Source: Rhipicephalus microplus (Eukaryota; Arthropoda; Arachnida; Ixodida; Ixodidae). Taken from it: a stretch of 64,000 bases of DNA. Positions 14,580 through 24,399 of this stretch are shown in pieces (within the stretch, counting starts at the first letter, position 1; every line of letters begins with the position of its first letter). The stretch covers positions 40,476,771 through 40,540,770 of the forward strand of contig NC_134705.1 in NCBI RefSeq assembly GCF_043290135.1. The letters run 5' to 3'. The notes under the pieces were generated by a model, which was given only the letters and a program-made list of their open reading frames with translations, had not been told where the DNA came from and did no database searches. Made by a program: the position numbers and the translations under genes.

Positions 14580-15080
14580 CCTCCAAACTTCGTTGCTGCC
14601 GTGTCCCTCTCGCCTTGAAAGATGTTTGCGAGAGTGAGAGAGAACTATAAAAAGAAAGAAAGAAAGAGAATAAAAATGACGAAAAGAAAAAAAGAAAAAG
14701 AAAGAAACTAAAAAAACAGGAAGAACCACTGTCAACACTGAGAACGAAACCAAATGTCCGTGTACGTCCACATCCGGTTCTTATCCCGTGCTGGTCAGTT
14801 CTCGACGTGTGTCGGGCCACCCAAGATTGTCGCCGCGGTGGCGGGAGGGGTCCGTGATGGCGTGCGTAAGGAAAGGGTTTCCCCTTATTGGGTCGTTCGG
14901 CTCTTTACCTTTCATCTTCGTCCTTTTCCCTTCAATGGTCATCAAGTGGTAGGCGAACATAAACACTTTGTATGTGCATGTGAAAAAAAGAAAAAAATGA
15001 AAAAAGAAAGAAAAACAAGAAAGGACAGTGTACACGTACGAGTCAGTCAAAAAAAAATAAGCATGGTCTCCAGCTATCAA
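14580..15080 (-). other. PLE 3' untranslated region with purine-rich tracts
   Basis: Non-coding on the PLE strand. The plus strand shows GAAA-rich tracts at 14640-14720 and 14980-15050, and a G+C-richer block lies at 14770-14880. Small frames here are products of the low-complexity tracts. Confidence 0.5.
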
Positions 15081-15089
15081 TCTTTGTTT

Positions 15090-15600
15090 CCAATTTCCTC
15101 CTGGCTTACTTCTCGGAGGCAGGAGAGTCTTCCGGGGTCCTCGTTGATGCCGGCTACTAATGTTCGAAATTTGAAAATAAAATATGCCTCACGCTGTTCG
15201 CGCTCGCACCTGTTTGAGAAAAAAAAGTTACGCTGATATTTTCAAAACTGTGGTTTGGCAGGCGCAGATGTCTAGATAAAGGTAGCTTCGGCAGTGAAGT
15301 GGCGTGGTACCGGTGATTATTGAACCGCAGCCGAAATGGCGTGTCTGTTTGGCCGATATATTATTGTCCGCAGATGTTGCAATGTAGCTTGCATATTATG
15401 TTACTGGAGTCACAATTAAGGCTTTCAGTTATGCAGAATTTGAAATCCGAGAAGTTGGCTTTAGATGCATGTGTTGTGACCATCTGTGGGCATACCGTGC
15501 ATCGAGCTTTTCCGCAGGGATGGCACCCTGATTGAATTTTGGGATGGTTTGTTTTTGCTTTGACAAGAATGTCCTACAGATATTTATCCCTGCGGTACAC
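15090..15600 (-). pseudogene. PLE GIY-YIG endonuclease region, broken
   Basis: Conceptual reading downstream of the RT shows linker cysteines (CHPCGKARCTVC), then CDSSNIICKLHCNICGQ, a stop, and YIGQTDTPFRLRFNNH at about 15370-15320. That is the GIY-YIG nuclease core with the C-x2-C knuckle typical of PLEs. At least three stops interrupt it. The domain nicks DNA at insertion; this copy cannot encode it intact. Confidence 0.7.
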
Positions 15601-15629
15601 CACGTGAGGTGGCTTCGCGAAAATAGAAG

Positions 15630-16942
15630 TTAGTCGTTTGTTTGCCTGATTATGTTGAAATGGCGGGAAAGTATGTTGTTGATTCGTGGCGCTGATGAGA
15701 AGTAAGTTAGTACAAGGTTGGTTTGGGAAGTCGTTTTAGATACTCTGTTTGGTCCCTTAATTATATCATTCCTGTTCACGTTGCGAGCACGTATGGTATC
15801 GTCAATGATGTCTCCCGGATATTTTTGTTTCAATAAGGAGTGCTTTAGGTGTTCTGCGTGTCTGTCAAATTCCCGCATATAGAAGCATATTCTTCGGTAC
15901 CGGTAGGCCTGAGAATATGGAATATCCGGTTTGCAATGCTTTGGGTGGCTGCTGTTGAAATGTAGGTACATTTGACAGTCTGTAGGCTTTTTGTAAAGGT
16001 TTGTTGACAAGCGGTCATTTTTGACCGTGACAGTGACGTCCAAGAAGTTAATGATAGTTTTGGAAATTTTGTGCGTGAATTTAATTGACGGGTGGCACTT
16101 GTTAAAATCCTCTATGAAGCGGAAAAGACTTCCCTCATCGTGGTTCCATATCATAAAAATATTGTCTAAGTATCTTCTTTTGTAGAACGGTTTCATGGTG
16201 CGTCCCTCAATGAATGGGATTTCAAGTGAAGCCATAAAGGTGTTCGCGAAGTTTGGGGCCATTTTCGTGCCCTTTGCAGTGCCATTGACCTGAAGGAAAT
16301 GCTTGCCATTGAACTCAATATGGTCATAATTTAGTACAAGTTCAAGAAGTGTAAACAGTACCTCGCCGCTAACACAATTTGATGAGTCAGATTTTACATA
16401 TTCAGAAACCATAACCGCTATTCCGTCATGGTGGGGTATGTTGGTGTACAGTGAGCAGACGTCCATGGTCACCAGAAAAATACCACCTGGGATGTCGAGA
16501 CTTGAAGTTTCGTAGATGAAGTGGTTTGTGTCTTTTAGGTAATAGGGAAAATTTGGGGGGATGTTTTTTATTAAGGAATTGATGAATTCTGATATATTTT
16601 CTGTTGATGTGCTGTTATTGGATACTATCGGAAGTCCCGGATTGCCTGCCTTGTGTATATTGAGGAGCAAATAGAATGGACCGGGAACAGAATGGGCCGA
16701 TAACATTGCTTTTAACATTTTGCCGGTAATTTTCTCGTCCCGGCGGAGATTATTTAGGGTTACTTTTATCTCCCTTTCAAATTCGGGAGTCGGGTCCGTT
16801 GGAAGTTCTTTGTAGAATTTTTTGTCTGATAGTTGCCGTTCCCCTTCCTTTAAGTAGTTCGACGTGTTTAGAATTACTATGCAGCCCCCTTTATCAGCCG
16901 GTTTGATGGTAATTTCAGTGTTTTTTCGTAGTTCATCGAGTG
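15630..16942 (-). CDS. Penelope-like reverse transcriptase
   Basis: An open frame of about 437 codons following a TGA near 16943; an ATG-started version begins at 16718. Motifs in order: IKPADKGGCIVI (PLE RT1 signature), LLLNIHKAGNPGLPIVS, FLVTMDVCSLYTNIPH (first catalytic Asp), GTKMAPNFANTFMASLE, and YLDNIFMIW at the second catalytic pair. The usual Y-x-D-D is Y-L-D-N, so one metal-binding Asp is lost. It ends in IIRQTND and a stop before the nuclease. It is presumably inactive. Confidence 0.85.
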
Positions 16943-17870
16943 CTCATATTTCTGACTTTGATATGTTGTTTCGAGATGGCCTATTTTTTTCATACGCTCT
17001 GATGATATCTTTTTGAACTTTTGATATATACATATCGAGGTGTTTGTCCGTCTGCTCACCTGGACACCATGATTTGTCACCACCAATCTATCTATTCTCG
17101 TCCGTACAGTCCTTGCGATCATGAAAGTATTCACGGAGGCGGAGATTACGCGCAAAGTTATCGAGGTCTGGGTACAGTTCAAATTCAGTGAATCTACCGA
17201 ATGATGGACAAAAGGTTAAGCCTCTCGACAAAAGTTGAAGCTGAGCGGGTGTGAGCGTTGTGTTGGACAAATTGAGGACATTTTTCTCATAAGTTTTTGG
17301 CTGCTCTTGGCTATCACGTGGCAAGGGAGTGTCGGCGTCATATTCGAGAGTAAGGGTGTTTTGATTAGGTTTGCCCTGTAGTTTCGAGTTCCCATTTTTC
17401 TCCTCAAAGTTAGGTTGTGGTACGGGTGGCCCTGGCGTTCTTGTACGGCCTCATTCCTACTTTCCTGTTGCATAGCAGTGGAGCTTCTGCTGTCCCGATA
17501 GAATTTTCTATCTTTTACAACTGAAATTTCGCCTCTCTTATTTAGTTCATATCTTTCCAGTTCTCTTGCCTCATGCTCTCCGAGATTAGATACCAATTTC
17601 TGCGTGGCCTCCGTGACACTGTATTCGGCGGCCTTACGCTCACTATGGTCCGTAATGACCCGAGTCAGTTGCAAGGACGCTTCTAGAAATATTTTTTCCC
17701 ACTTCCCCCTTTCTGCTTCACTTAGTAAAGACATTGAGGTGTTGCAGGCTAGGCGGAGGCCCTTAGGTGCAATTTCGTGAGAAAGATATTTGGTTAGTTG
17801 TTCCGCGTGTTTTTCGTATTGCACCCGTTTTTCAATGATTTTCCTAATCGATAGAAATGAATGGGACCAT
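16943..17870 (-). pseudogene. PLE N-terminal coding region, frameshifted
   Basis: Pieces in different frames continue upstream of the RT. At 17324-17088 lies NLSNTTLTPAQLQLLSRG, then GRFTEFELYPDLDNFARNLR, the conserved PLE N-terminal block. At 17824-17216 a 202-codon frame holds an acidic/basic helical region (about 60 residues rich in Glu, Lys and Arg). At least two frameshifts are needed to join them, so this is a relic. Confidence 0.7.
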
Positions 17871-18091
17871 GCGTGTTTAAGACTGCCCGTACTTTTCGTT
17901 TCCCCGTGTCATTTGGAAGCCGCCGCCTTGGTCTTCGCCGCATTCGTCCGCCTGGTGTTGTAAGGCCTCGCTGGTGGTAGTGGCGACGTCGTCACTGCTG
18001 AGGCCCTGGATGGCTCTGTGTGTCGCTCGGCTCCTTGTTGTTGAGGGGGCTTGGCACTGGAGTTGTCCGTGCAAGCGATTGCCGCCGATCT

Positions 18092-18706
18092 CTATGCTGC
18101 CGACGTCCATCGAAGCTGCACCCTTGTGTGCTGTGCCAGCAGCGCGACTCTCTCGAAGCTTGCATGTAAGCCGTCAGCAGCCAGGAAGCGGCGCAGCGGG
18201 AGTGTTGAGAAACCATGTTGGACGTAATAGACGCCTGCTCCCAATAACCCTTAGTGGCAGAGACGGCGGGCCTCTCTGCTGAATCGTTCTACCTCCATAT
18301 TAAATCGATTCATTGATCGCCAGTTCGAGTCCTGCCGTCGGCGAATAGGTGCGCGAGGTAGTGGCACACTAAGATGCAATGTCTTGATGTTCGGGTGCAT
18401 CTGCCTCATTCGTTTCAATGCCTGCCTCAACGAATCAAGTGATCTTGAAGAGCTAGTCTTCAGGATGTCCATGGTGTCCACATGCAGAAACAATGTGTCC
18501 ACCCGGTAAGGTAGGTACTGAAGTAGCGCCGGAATATCCGAAAACATAGCACCGCCATAAGAGATGAAGCACGGCGTCATTGAGTCGTTCGGGCTGAAGT
18601 GCGTGTGGACGTACCGCATGATTGAGTCCCCGATGACGGAACACTTCGTAGGGTAATCTGGATATCTCCGCGACAAACGCTCCGTTGATGATGTACTGGC
18701 AGCCAT
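18092..18706 (-). pseudogene. SGNH/GDSL-hydrolase-like ORF at the 5' end of the PLE
   Basis: From ATG at 18706 the frame shows CSVIGDSIMRYV (block I, Ser in GDS), YGGAMFSDIP (block II Gly) and TLFLHVDTMDIL (block III, normally G-x-N-D, here D-x-M-D). After an in-frame TAA at 18251-18253, the same frame gives AADGLHASFERVALL (block V Asp-His), ending at TAG 18092. SGNH esterase domains are known in ORF1 of CR1-type LINEs. Here the ORF is co-oriented with a PLE, 15 bp inside its 5' terminal repeat. The oxyanion residues and the stop suggest loss of activity. Confidence 0.7.
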
Positions 18707-18812
18707 GGTTCAGGTCAGTGGGAGTAATAATTCAATGGTCCAGTTAGCTCCCGTGAAGGTGTGAGATATGGCACAACGGGAGCCTCGTCAACAAGGATAA
18801 ATATCCTTGTTG
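18707..18812 (-). repeat. PLE 5' pseudo-LTR and leader
   Basis: 18768-18812 carries the GATATGGCACAACGGGAG and CAACAAGGATAAATAT motifs of the PLE terminus. 18718-18767 (AGTGGGAGTAATAATTCAAT then CAGTTAGCTCCCGTGAAGG) matches 20981-21025. It lies directly upstream of the SGNH ORF, giving the expected PLE layout. Confidence 0.75.
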
Positions 18813-19400
18813 GAAGTTTGTGCACAAACTTCTCCAATCTAAACAAAATTCTTAAACGACATCACAACATTCTGGAACAAAGTGAACGTCTGAAACGTGC
18901 TTTCCCATCTGCTCCAGGCGTCGTTTACCGACGACCACGTAACCTCAAAGACACACTTGTCCACTCTCAAATTAATACATCACCCACCAATAATTCGTGC
19001 CGACCTTGTTCGAAGCCACGATGCCTAGTATGTAAGGCGACGCGAGAAACACACAAAGTAACCTGCGCACAATCCAAGTTTTCGATTAACATACGAGGAA
19101 ACCTAACATGTGATTCCTCTAATGTGGTATACCTACTCGAATGCAACGTGTGTAGTACGCAGTAAATCGGACAATCAGAAACACCATTTAGGATTTACTT
19201 CATTATTCACAGAGCTCGTGAGAAATCAGCCCCAAATCTACCCCTATCAAAACATCTTAATCTTCCCGACCATGCATTCGACAAACTATCAGTAACGCTC
19301 TGAGAGACGGGATTTAAATCAAACCGAGAACGTGAACAACGAGAGTCACACCTTACCACCAATTTAACACCCGCGATAGAGGAATAAATGAGAATCCTGG
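18813..19400 (+). pseudogene. Second PLE fragment: RT thumb and GIY-YIG region, opposite orientation
   Basis: The plus-strand frame reads NLNKILKRHHNILEQSERLK, then PGVVYRRPRNLKD (RT-to-nuclease linker), cysteines CRPCSKPRCLVC, CDSSNVVYLLECNVC, a stop, and IGQSETPF. A frameshift follows at about 19290. It is a different lineage from the 14478-18812 copy, and the two lie head to head. It is non-functional. Confidence 0.75.
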
Positions 19401-20291
19401 TAGACTTGCAGCAATTAAAGCATTAGAAAACAATAATGGCAATAACGAAAATAGTAACTGAGTTCACGGCACTGCAGCTGGGAAGGGCACTGAACAACTC
19501 AAAACAATTCCAAGTGTAACTACTCTTCCTAAGTATAGCTGTCGTCTGTTTTCTGTTTTTACTTTACTACCCAATCAATTGTGCCAAGCATGACATGCCC
19601 AAGAGCAACCCTGTACACAGTCGGGAGGCCCCTACTGCACGCGTGAGCCAGAGGCGGGCAAGGAATTGTTGTTGTTGTTAGTGGTTCATGAGGAAAAGGA
19701 AGAAGGCACCTAATTTCTGTCTGCCTACAGGCGACACGGCGCACTGCCTCAAGGAATTCGCATAGCGCCCGCTTGCCAGCCTCTGCGGCAATACGCGGCA
19801 CCCCTCTTTCTACGACGAGATGTCAACGGGGCGCTGAATAGTTAAAGGCTTAAACTTCATAAAAAAGCTCTTTTTGCCCCACACCAAACCACCAGAGCCA
19901 GGAGGCGCCGTCTGGTCGGGAAGAATGCGTTAGTGAAAAGAAGCATACACAGACCCCAGAGATTAGAAAAGTGAAAAGGAGAAAGGGGAGAGAGATGAAG
20001 GGGGAAGTGGAAGGAAGAGTGGAAGGGGGCACCTGGCGGTGGGGTTGGGGGGGGAAGTCCACCTTATACTCTTTTTATCTTTTTTTTCTTCTTTTTTTCT
20101 TTTCCCTTTTTCTCTTTCCCTCTCTGATTTGAGATTGTATAAAGCTGAACACCAACACCAACAAACTGTACCTTCAATCCTGGTGAAGGCCAGGCTCTAG
20201 GCCGGAACGTCGAAATAAACCACGTTGTGACCACTCACGGAGGATCTACTTGACTATATGCAACGCTACGGCCACTCAACCACCATGCCTG

Positions 20292-20293
<2 letters not shown>
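19401..20293. other. Unclassified repeat-like sequence, no intact gene
   Basis: 19560-19810 holds an 80-codon minus frame without a recognised domain. 20050-20130 is T-rich. 20170-20215 (GGCCGGAACGTCGAAATAAA) resembles a transposon 3' end with an AATAAA signal. No coding claim is made. Confidence 0.35.

Positions 20294-20356
<63 letters not shown>
20294..20356. repeat. (TA)n microsatellite
   Basis: About 63 bp of TA. A C-run of 14 bases follows at about 20433-20446. Confidence 0.95.
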
Positions 20357-20359
<3 letters not shown>

Positions 20360-20857
20360 CAGTGTATGCATGCCTCATCTGAGTGAAACAAAGACGTGTT
20401 AACAGAAAAACAGCTTGTTCCAGCATCGAAGTCCCCCCCCCCCCCCTTTTTTTGTATCAGCACCGACATATAAGAAAGCCGTGTCCTTCACAAGATTGTT
20501 ATCAACACTACACTCGCTGTAAATAGTCCGTCTTTACAATTCAATGGATGTTACACGTTTGCGTATTATGCGCGCCTGCATGCGTCTGTATCCATGGGTT
20601 AGTAAATTTAAAAATTTGGAAGTTTTACGGTGCAGGTGATCTTAATGAAGCATACACAGACCCCTGCAGGATCATAAAATGAGCAGAGAAATTCTTATAT
20701 TAAGGTAATAATTAACAAGGCAAACGTTTTCTGAACGGCTGACGTTTTCAATACTTTGGGTAAAAACATAAAAAAACGTGTACGCAATTGCCAAATTATG
20801 TCGCAAACCCCGCCTTCCTCCATTTTATTTATTCATTGATGTTTTGTGGTTGTTGTG

Positions 20858-20859
<2 letters not shown>

Positions 20860-20913
<54 letters not shown>

Positions 20914-20942
20914 ATTTGTGGGGTTTAACGTCCCAAAACAAC

Positions 20943-20979
<37 letters not shown>

Positions 20980-20980
20980 A
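20860..20980. repeat. (TA)n arrays split by a SINE tail
   Basis: TA at 20860-20911 and 20943-20980, separated by 32 bp that match the tail of the Ruka-type SINE. Confidence 0.9.
20911..20943 (-). mobile_element. Ruka-type SINE 3'-tail fragment
   Basis: TTGATTTGTGGGGTTTAACG then TCCCAAAACAAC is the tail end of the SINE in minus orientation. The body is missing and TA repeats lie on both sides. Confidence 0.8.
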
Positions 20981-21167
20981 GTGGGAGTAATAATTCAATG
21001 GGCCAGTTAGTCTTCGTGAAGGTATGGGATATGGCACAACTGGAGCGTTGTCAACAAGGATAAATATATTTATTTTATTTCCCAACAGTTTCGGGAGGGG
21101 TCCTCCCGAAACTGTTGGGTAATAAATATATTTATCCTTGTTGACAACGCTCCCGTTGTGCCGTATC

Positions 21168-21171
<4 letters not shown>
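20981..21171. mobile_element. Two PLE termini in inverted orientation forming a palindrome
   Basis: 20981-21107 is a minus-oriented PLE terminus (leader, terminal motif, GAAA and stem of the hammerhead-like region). 21100-21171 is the same terminus inverted. Arms of about 70 bp pair with few differences (a 5-bp indel near 21072) around GGGAGGGGTCCTCCC. Both outer ends abut TA arrays. Confidence 0.85.

Positions 21172-21243
<72 letters not shown>
21171..21243. repeat. (TA)n microsatellite
   Basis: About 73 bp of TA between the PLE palindrome and the small LTR element. Confidence 0.95.
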
Positions 21244-21245
<2 letters not shown>

Positions 21246-21428
21246 TGGGATGGATGGTTTGTAGAAGCAGGGGAGGAAGAAATGAGAATGGAATAAACAT
21301 GGCCTATGAGCCAGGCCACGTCGCCTAGTCATCATAGCGTCACACGAGTCGACAGGATGAAGACCTGGCGGCCACTTCATCAACTGGCCACCATCTTCGA
21401 ACGTCTCAGCAAGACGCAGTGACCGATC

Positions 21429-21941
21429 ATGAACCACGAAAGTACATCCCAACACTACATGAAGACCAGCACCATGATAGCACCATTAGACGACCTTGAC
21501 ATCCCAAAGTACACCGTATCAGCGGACGACGGAACCGTTCAGGACTGGTTCAACCTTTTCGAGCTCCACGCTGTCGCTGCATCCTGGTCGGAACGGGAGA
21601 TGATCATAAACGTCACTGATTACATCTCAGGTGAGGCATTCAAGTTTTACCACACCCACATCTTCGAGAACGATGAGTGTTGGAAAAAGATCAAAGAAGA
21701 AATGATCAGCCGTTTCAAAGAATACGATGAAGACCTGTCCATACCCCATCAGCTGAAGGCTTTTCAACTCAACCTTCACAGTTACGTGAAGTCTTCCCGC
21801 AGTAAGCGTATTTCCCAAACAAGACATGAGAGTAAATATTCCACCATTGCACCATCACATGACTTGTCCGAATACACTTCACGCATTACAACACCAACTA
21901 GGAACTTGCACGTCGCAACAGAGACGGTAATGCCACCGTAA
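21429..21941 (+). CDS. Gag-like protein of the small LTR element
   Basis: 170 codons from ATG at 21429. Residues 30-115 show a retrotransposon gag pattern: VQDWFNLFELHAVAASWSE, then ISGEAFKFYHTHIF, then CWKKIKEEMISRFKEYDEDL. This matches the W/F-E-L, G-x-A and W-x-x-l...RF spacing of gypsy-type capsids. No zinc knuckle is seen. The frame ends at TAA 21939. Capsid function is inferred. Confidence 0.6.
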   Translation: MNHESTSQHYMKTSTMIAPLDDLDIPKYTVSADDGTVQDWFNLFELHAVAASWSEREMIINVTDYISGEAFKFYHTHIFENDECWKKIKEEMISRFKEYDEDLSIPHQLKAFQLNLHSYVKSSRSKRISQTRHESKYSTIAPSHDLSEYTSRITTPTRNLHVATETVMPP

Positions 21942-22001
21942 GCCGATAGGAATGTAGATCATTTTGCCAAAAGACTAAACTTACGGTTAGATTTTTCGCA
22001 G

Positions 22002-22862
22002 GTGATCAAATCGCCATTTCCAATGTGTTTACGGCACCATAAAACTCCAGGTGTTACTGAACAACCCGAATCACTTGATGATTCGTGTCGCACACATGGC
22101 CAACACGGCTTCGGACGCGTGACGGCATTTACGCATGACGAGTTAGTATATCCGCACGAAACCAAACCAGACAACGAATGTTCACAGAAACATCATTTGT
22201 TCAAAATATTCAGCTCAGCAGTTCCACAGAGGCAGAAGCATTCACAATCAGCATCTTGTAAAGAAAAGTGTTCTGCAGAAGCGTCCAGTTTTCATCAATC
22301 ACAAGATCGAAGCGACGTGTATCCAGTATACAACCTCACTGCATATAATGAAAACAAAACTGCAGGTGCGACTTCTGATGACATAAGTACTCTTCAGGCA
22401 ACCAATGAACGGTTTATAAATACAGAACATTCAAGTGCACGAAACCCGCCACATTGTTTTGCGCCGGAAACAGTTGCGTTGGTTGGCGTCGTAGGAGCCT
22501 GCAGAGAACTCGCTAAGAATCCTGGCGCACCGCGATCAATGTCACACCACAAGCAAGTTGACGAAACCAAGAAACTACAACGTCAACGTGTACTTCAACA
22601 TTGTCAACGACAAAAGAAAACGACATCGAGCGCGCTCTTAAGGCTTAAAGAACATTGCAAAAAGCCCATCGTCGTGGATACATTCTCCACCAAAGATCAA
22701 GAATGTGCCTTCCATCAAACCATCTGCGACATCGTTATAGAAAAATTTCCAAAAACCACAAAAGCACCCCTTGTACTCGGCAGAAACACAGGCAGCGCCC
22801 AATCAACCTCGATCAACGCGCACGCAAGCTGTTTGCATGACCTGTGCCATACGAAGAATTAG
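22002..22862 (+). CDS. Unrecognised 286-residue ORF of the small LTR element
   Basis: ATG at 22002, stop at 22860. Hydrophilic, rich in His, Ser, Lys and Cys; no known domain recognised. Near the end another frame (22771-23130) encodes a tight cysteine cluster, CMTCAIRRIRCLRYPKC then RSC, so a frameshift may separate a C-terminal zinc-binding segment. It sits between gag and the purine tract, where pol would normally lie. Function unknown. Confidence 0.4.
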   Translation: MIKSPFPMCLRHHKTPGVTEQPESLDDSCRTHGQHGFGRVTAFTHDELVYPHETKPDNECSQKHHLFKIFSSAVPQRQKHSQSASCKEKCSAEASSFHQSQDRSDVYPVYNLTAYNENKTAGATSDDISTLQATNERFINTEHSSARNPPHCFAPETVALVGVVGACRELAKNPGAPRSMSHHKQVDETKKLQRQRVLQHCQRQKKTTSSALLRLKEHCKKPIVVDTFSTKDQECAFHQTICDIVIEKFPKTTKAPLVLGRNTGSAQSTSINAHASCLHDLCHTKN

Positions 22863-23186
22863 ATGCCTACGATATCCGAAATGTAGATCCTGCAAGGTGT
22901 TCGAACCTCGTTTGTTCTTCACAAGAATGCCGGCAGCGATTTCCGCTATTTCCACGTGCAAAGCATTCTTGTGTTATCCAGGACGCAACCATCAGTCTCG
23001 CCCGCCAGATCTCTTATTGATATCACCGGACTGCTGCACTCTCTCCTCAAGTCTTAACCATGAAGAAGACAACGCGTGCATTTTAAAACTTGTGAAACTA
23101 CCTCTTTATTTTGACATTTGTGACTTCTAAGCCACTCCTTGTTTACTTTTTTTCTTGTTTGCAAGTTGTAACTCATGCCTTCTTTC

Positions 23187-23203
23187 GGGGGTAGGGGGAA
23201 TCA
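23187..23203 (+). promoter_or_regulatory. Polypurine tract before 3' LTR
   Basis: GGGGGTAGGGGGAA followed by TCA and the inferred LTR start TGTGACAT. It is the expected second-strand priming site and sets the element's strand as plus. Confidence 0.55.
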
Positions 23204-23305
23204 TGTGACATATGATGGGATGAATGGTTTGTAGAAGCAGAGGAGGAAGAAGTGAGAATGGAATAAACATGGCGTATGAGCCCGGCCACGTCGCCCAGTC
23301 ATAGC

Positions 23306-23422
<117 letters not shown>

Positions 23423-23551
23423 AAGGCAACATTTTTCCTGCAAGATACTTCTTTTACTTGCCGAGCCTCTGCCCCACAACACAGATCAGACTTATGATGA
23501 TGAGTATGTACATATGAGAAGATGACGCGCATGAATAATGCTCACACTTAT

Positions 23552-23569
23552 CCCCCCCCCCCCCCCCCC
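23552..23569. repeat. Poly-C run, 18 bases
   Basis: An uninterrupted C homopolymer beside the gypsy relic. The length is likely imprecise in any assembly. Confidence 0.9.
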
Positions 23570-23597
23570 ACGCTTGAGCGGCCAGCCAGGACGCGTC

Positions 23598-24366
23598 TTA
23601 GACAGAAACGGAACGTCGAACGAATGGCTTCAGACGCGATACGTGGAAAATCTCCGAACCACGACAGTGACGAACCGAAGGAAGGTCGCTGGAAGTGACA
23701 CAGTAGTTCACTGGTGACGTTTGTTCGTTGACTGTATAGGGTCCAATGAAGCGTGACTGAAATTTATCGCACAATCCTGGAGTACGAATGGGCGTCCAAA
23801 GCAACACTTCATCCCCCGGACGGAAGGAGACGTCGAGATGAGAAACACATGCTGTGTGTTTACATACCTTTACTAACGAGATGTCCCAGAACTTTCATAG
23901 CTGTGTTGTCGAAATGGCACTTCTTTGTGTTTAGTTGAAGTCCAGCATTGAAAAGAGATATGGGAACTTGATCTAGGCGCTGCAGATGATCAGCGAAAGT
24001 GGAAGAAAACACGACGATATCATAAAGGTAGCATAAACAAGTTTTTCACTTGAGGCCACGAAGAACAGTGTCGATAATCCTTTCAAATGTGGCGGGAGCA
24101 TTACATAAGCCAAATGGCATTTCGTTAAACTCGTAAAGACCGTCCGGCGTAGAAAAGGTGGTCTTTTCTTTGTGTGCTTTGTCCATTGGAATTTGCCAAT
24201 ATCCGGACCGATGGTCAAGGGTGGAAAAGTATTGGGCGCCTTGCAGTGAGTCAAGTGCATCATCTATGCAAGGTATCGGATATACATCCTTTCGGGTATG
24301 CTTGTAGAATGCGTGGTAATTAACACAAAATTGTACCGATCCATCCTTCTTTTGTACCAACACAAC
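23598..24366 (-). pseudogene. Ty3/gypsy pol relic: RT fused by deletion to integrase C-terminus
   Basis: 24363-24046 encodes RT fingers and palm ([60 protein letters not shown]). Next comes CYLYDIVVF, where Y-x-D-D has become Y-L-Y-D. After NTKKCHF and GHLVSK the sequence jumps near 23870 to DEVLLWTPIRTPGLCDKF, an integrase C-terminal barrel, ending HVSRLKPFV. Thumb, RNase H and integrase core are deleted. Stops occur in the palm. It belongs to the same broad group as the 30637 and 49234 elements. Confidence 0.8.
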
Positions 24367-24399
24367 GGGTGATTGGTGGAAATATGCGGTAATGAGGGA

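Larger units (their letters stand above)
14478..18812 (-). mobile_element. Penelope-like element (PLE), near complete, decayed
   Basis: Read right to left: a terminal repeat (18812-18722), an SGNH-type ORF (18706-18092), a PLE N-terminal region, reverse transcriptase, a GIY-YIG endonuclease region, a 3' UTR (about 15080-14580) and a terminal repeat ending at 14478 against a TA array. The motif TCAACAAGGATAAATAT occurs at both ends, as expected for PLE pseudo-LTRs. Frameshifts and stops break the coding frame upstream of the RT and in the nuclease. Confidence 0.85.
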
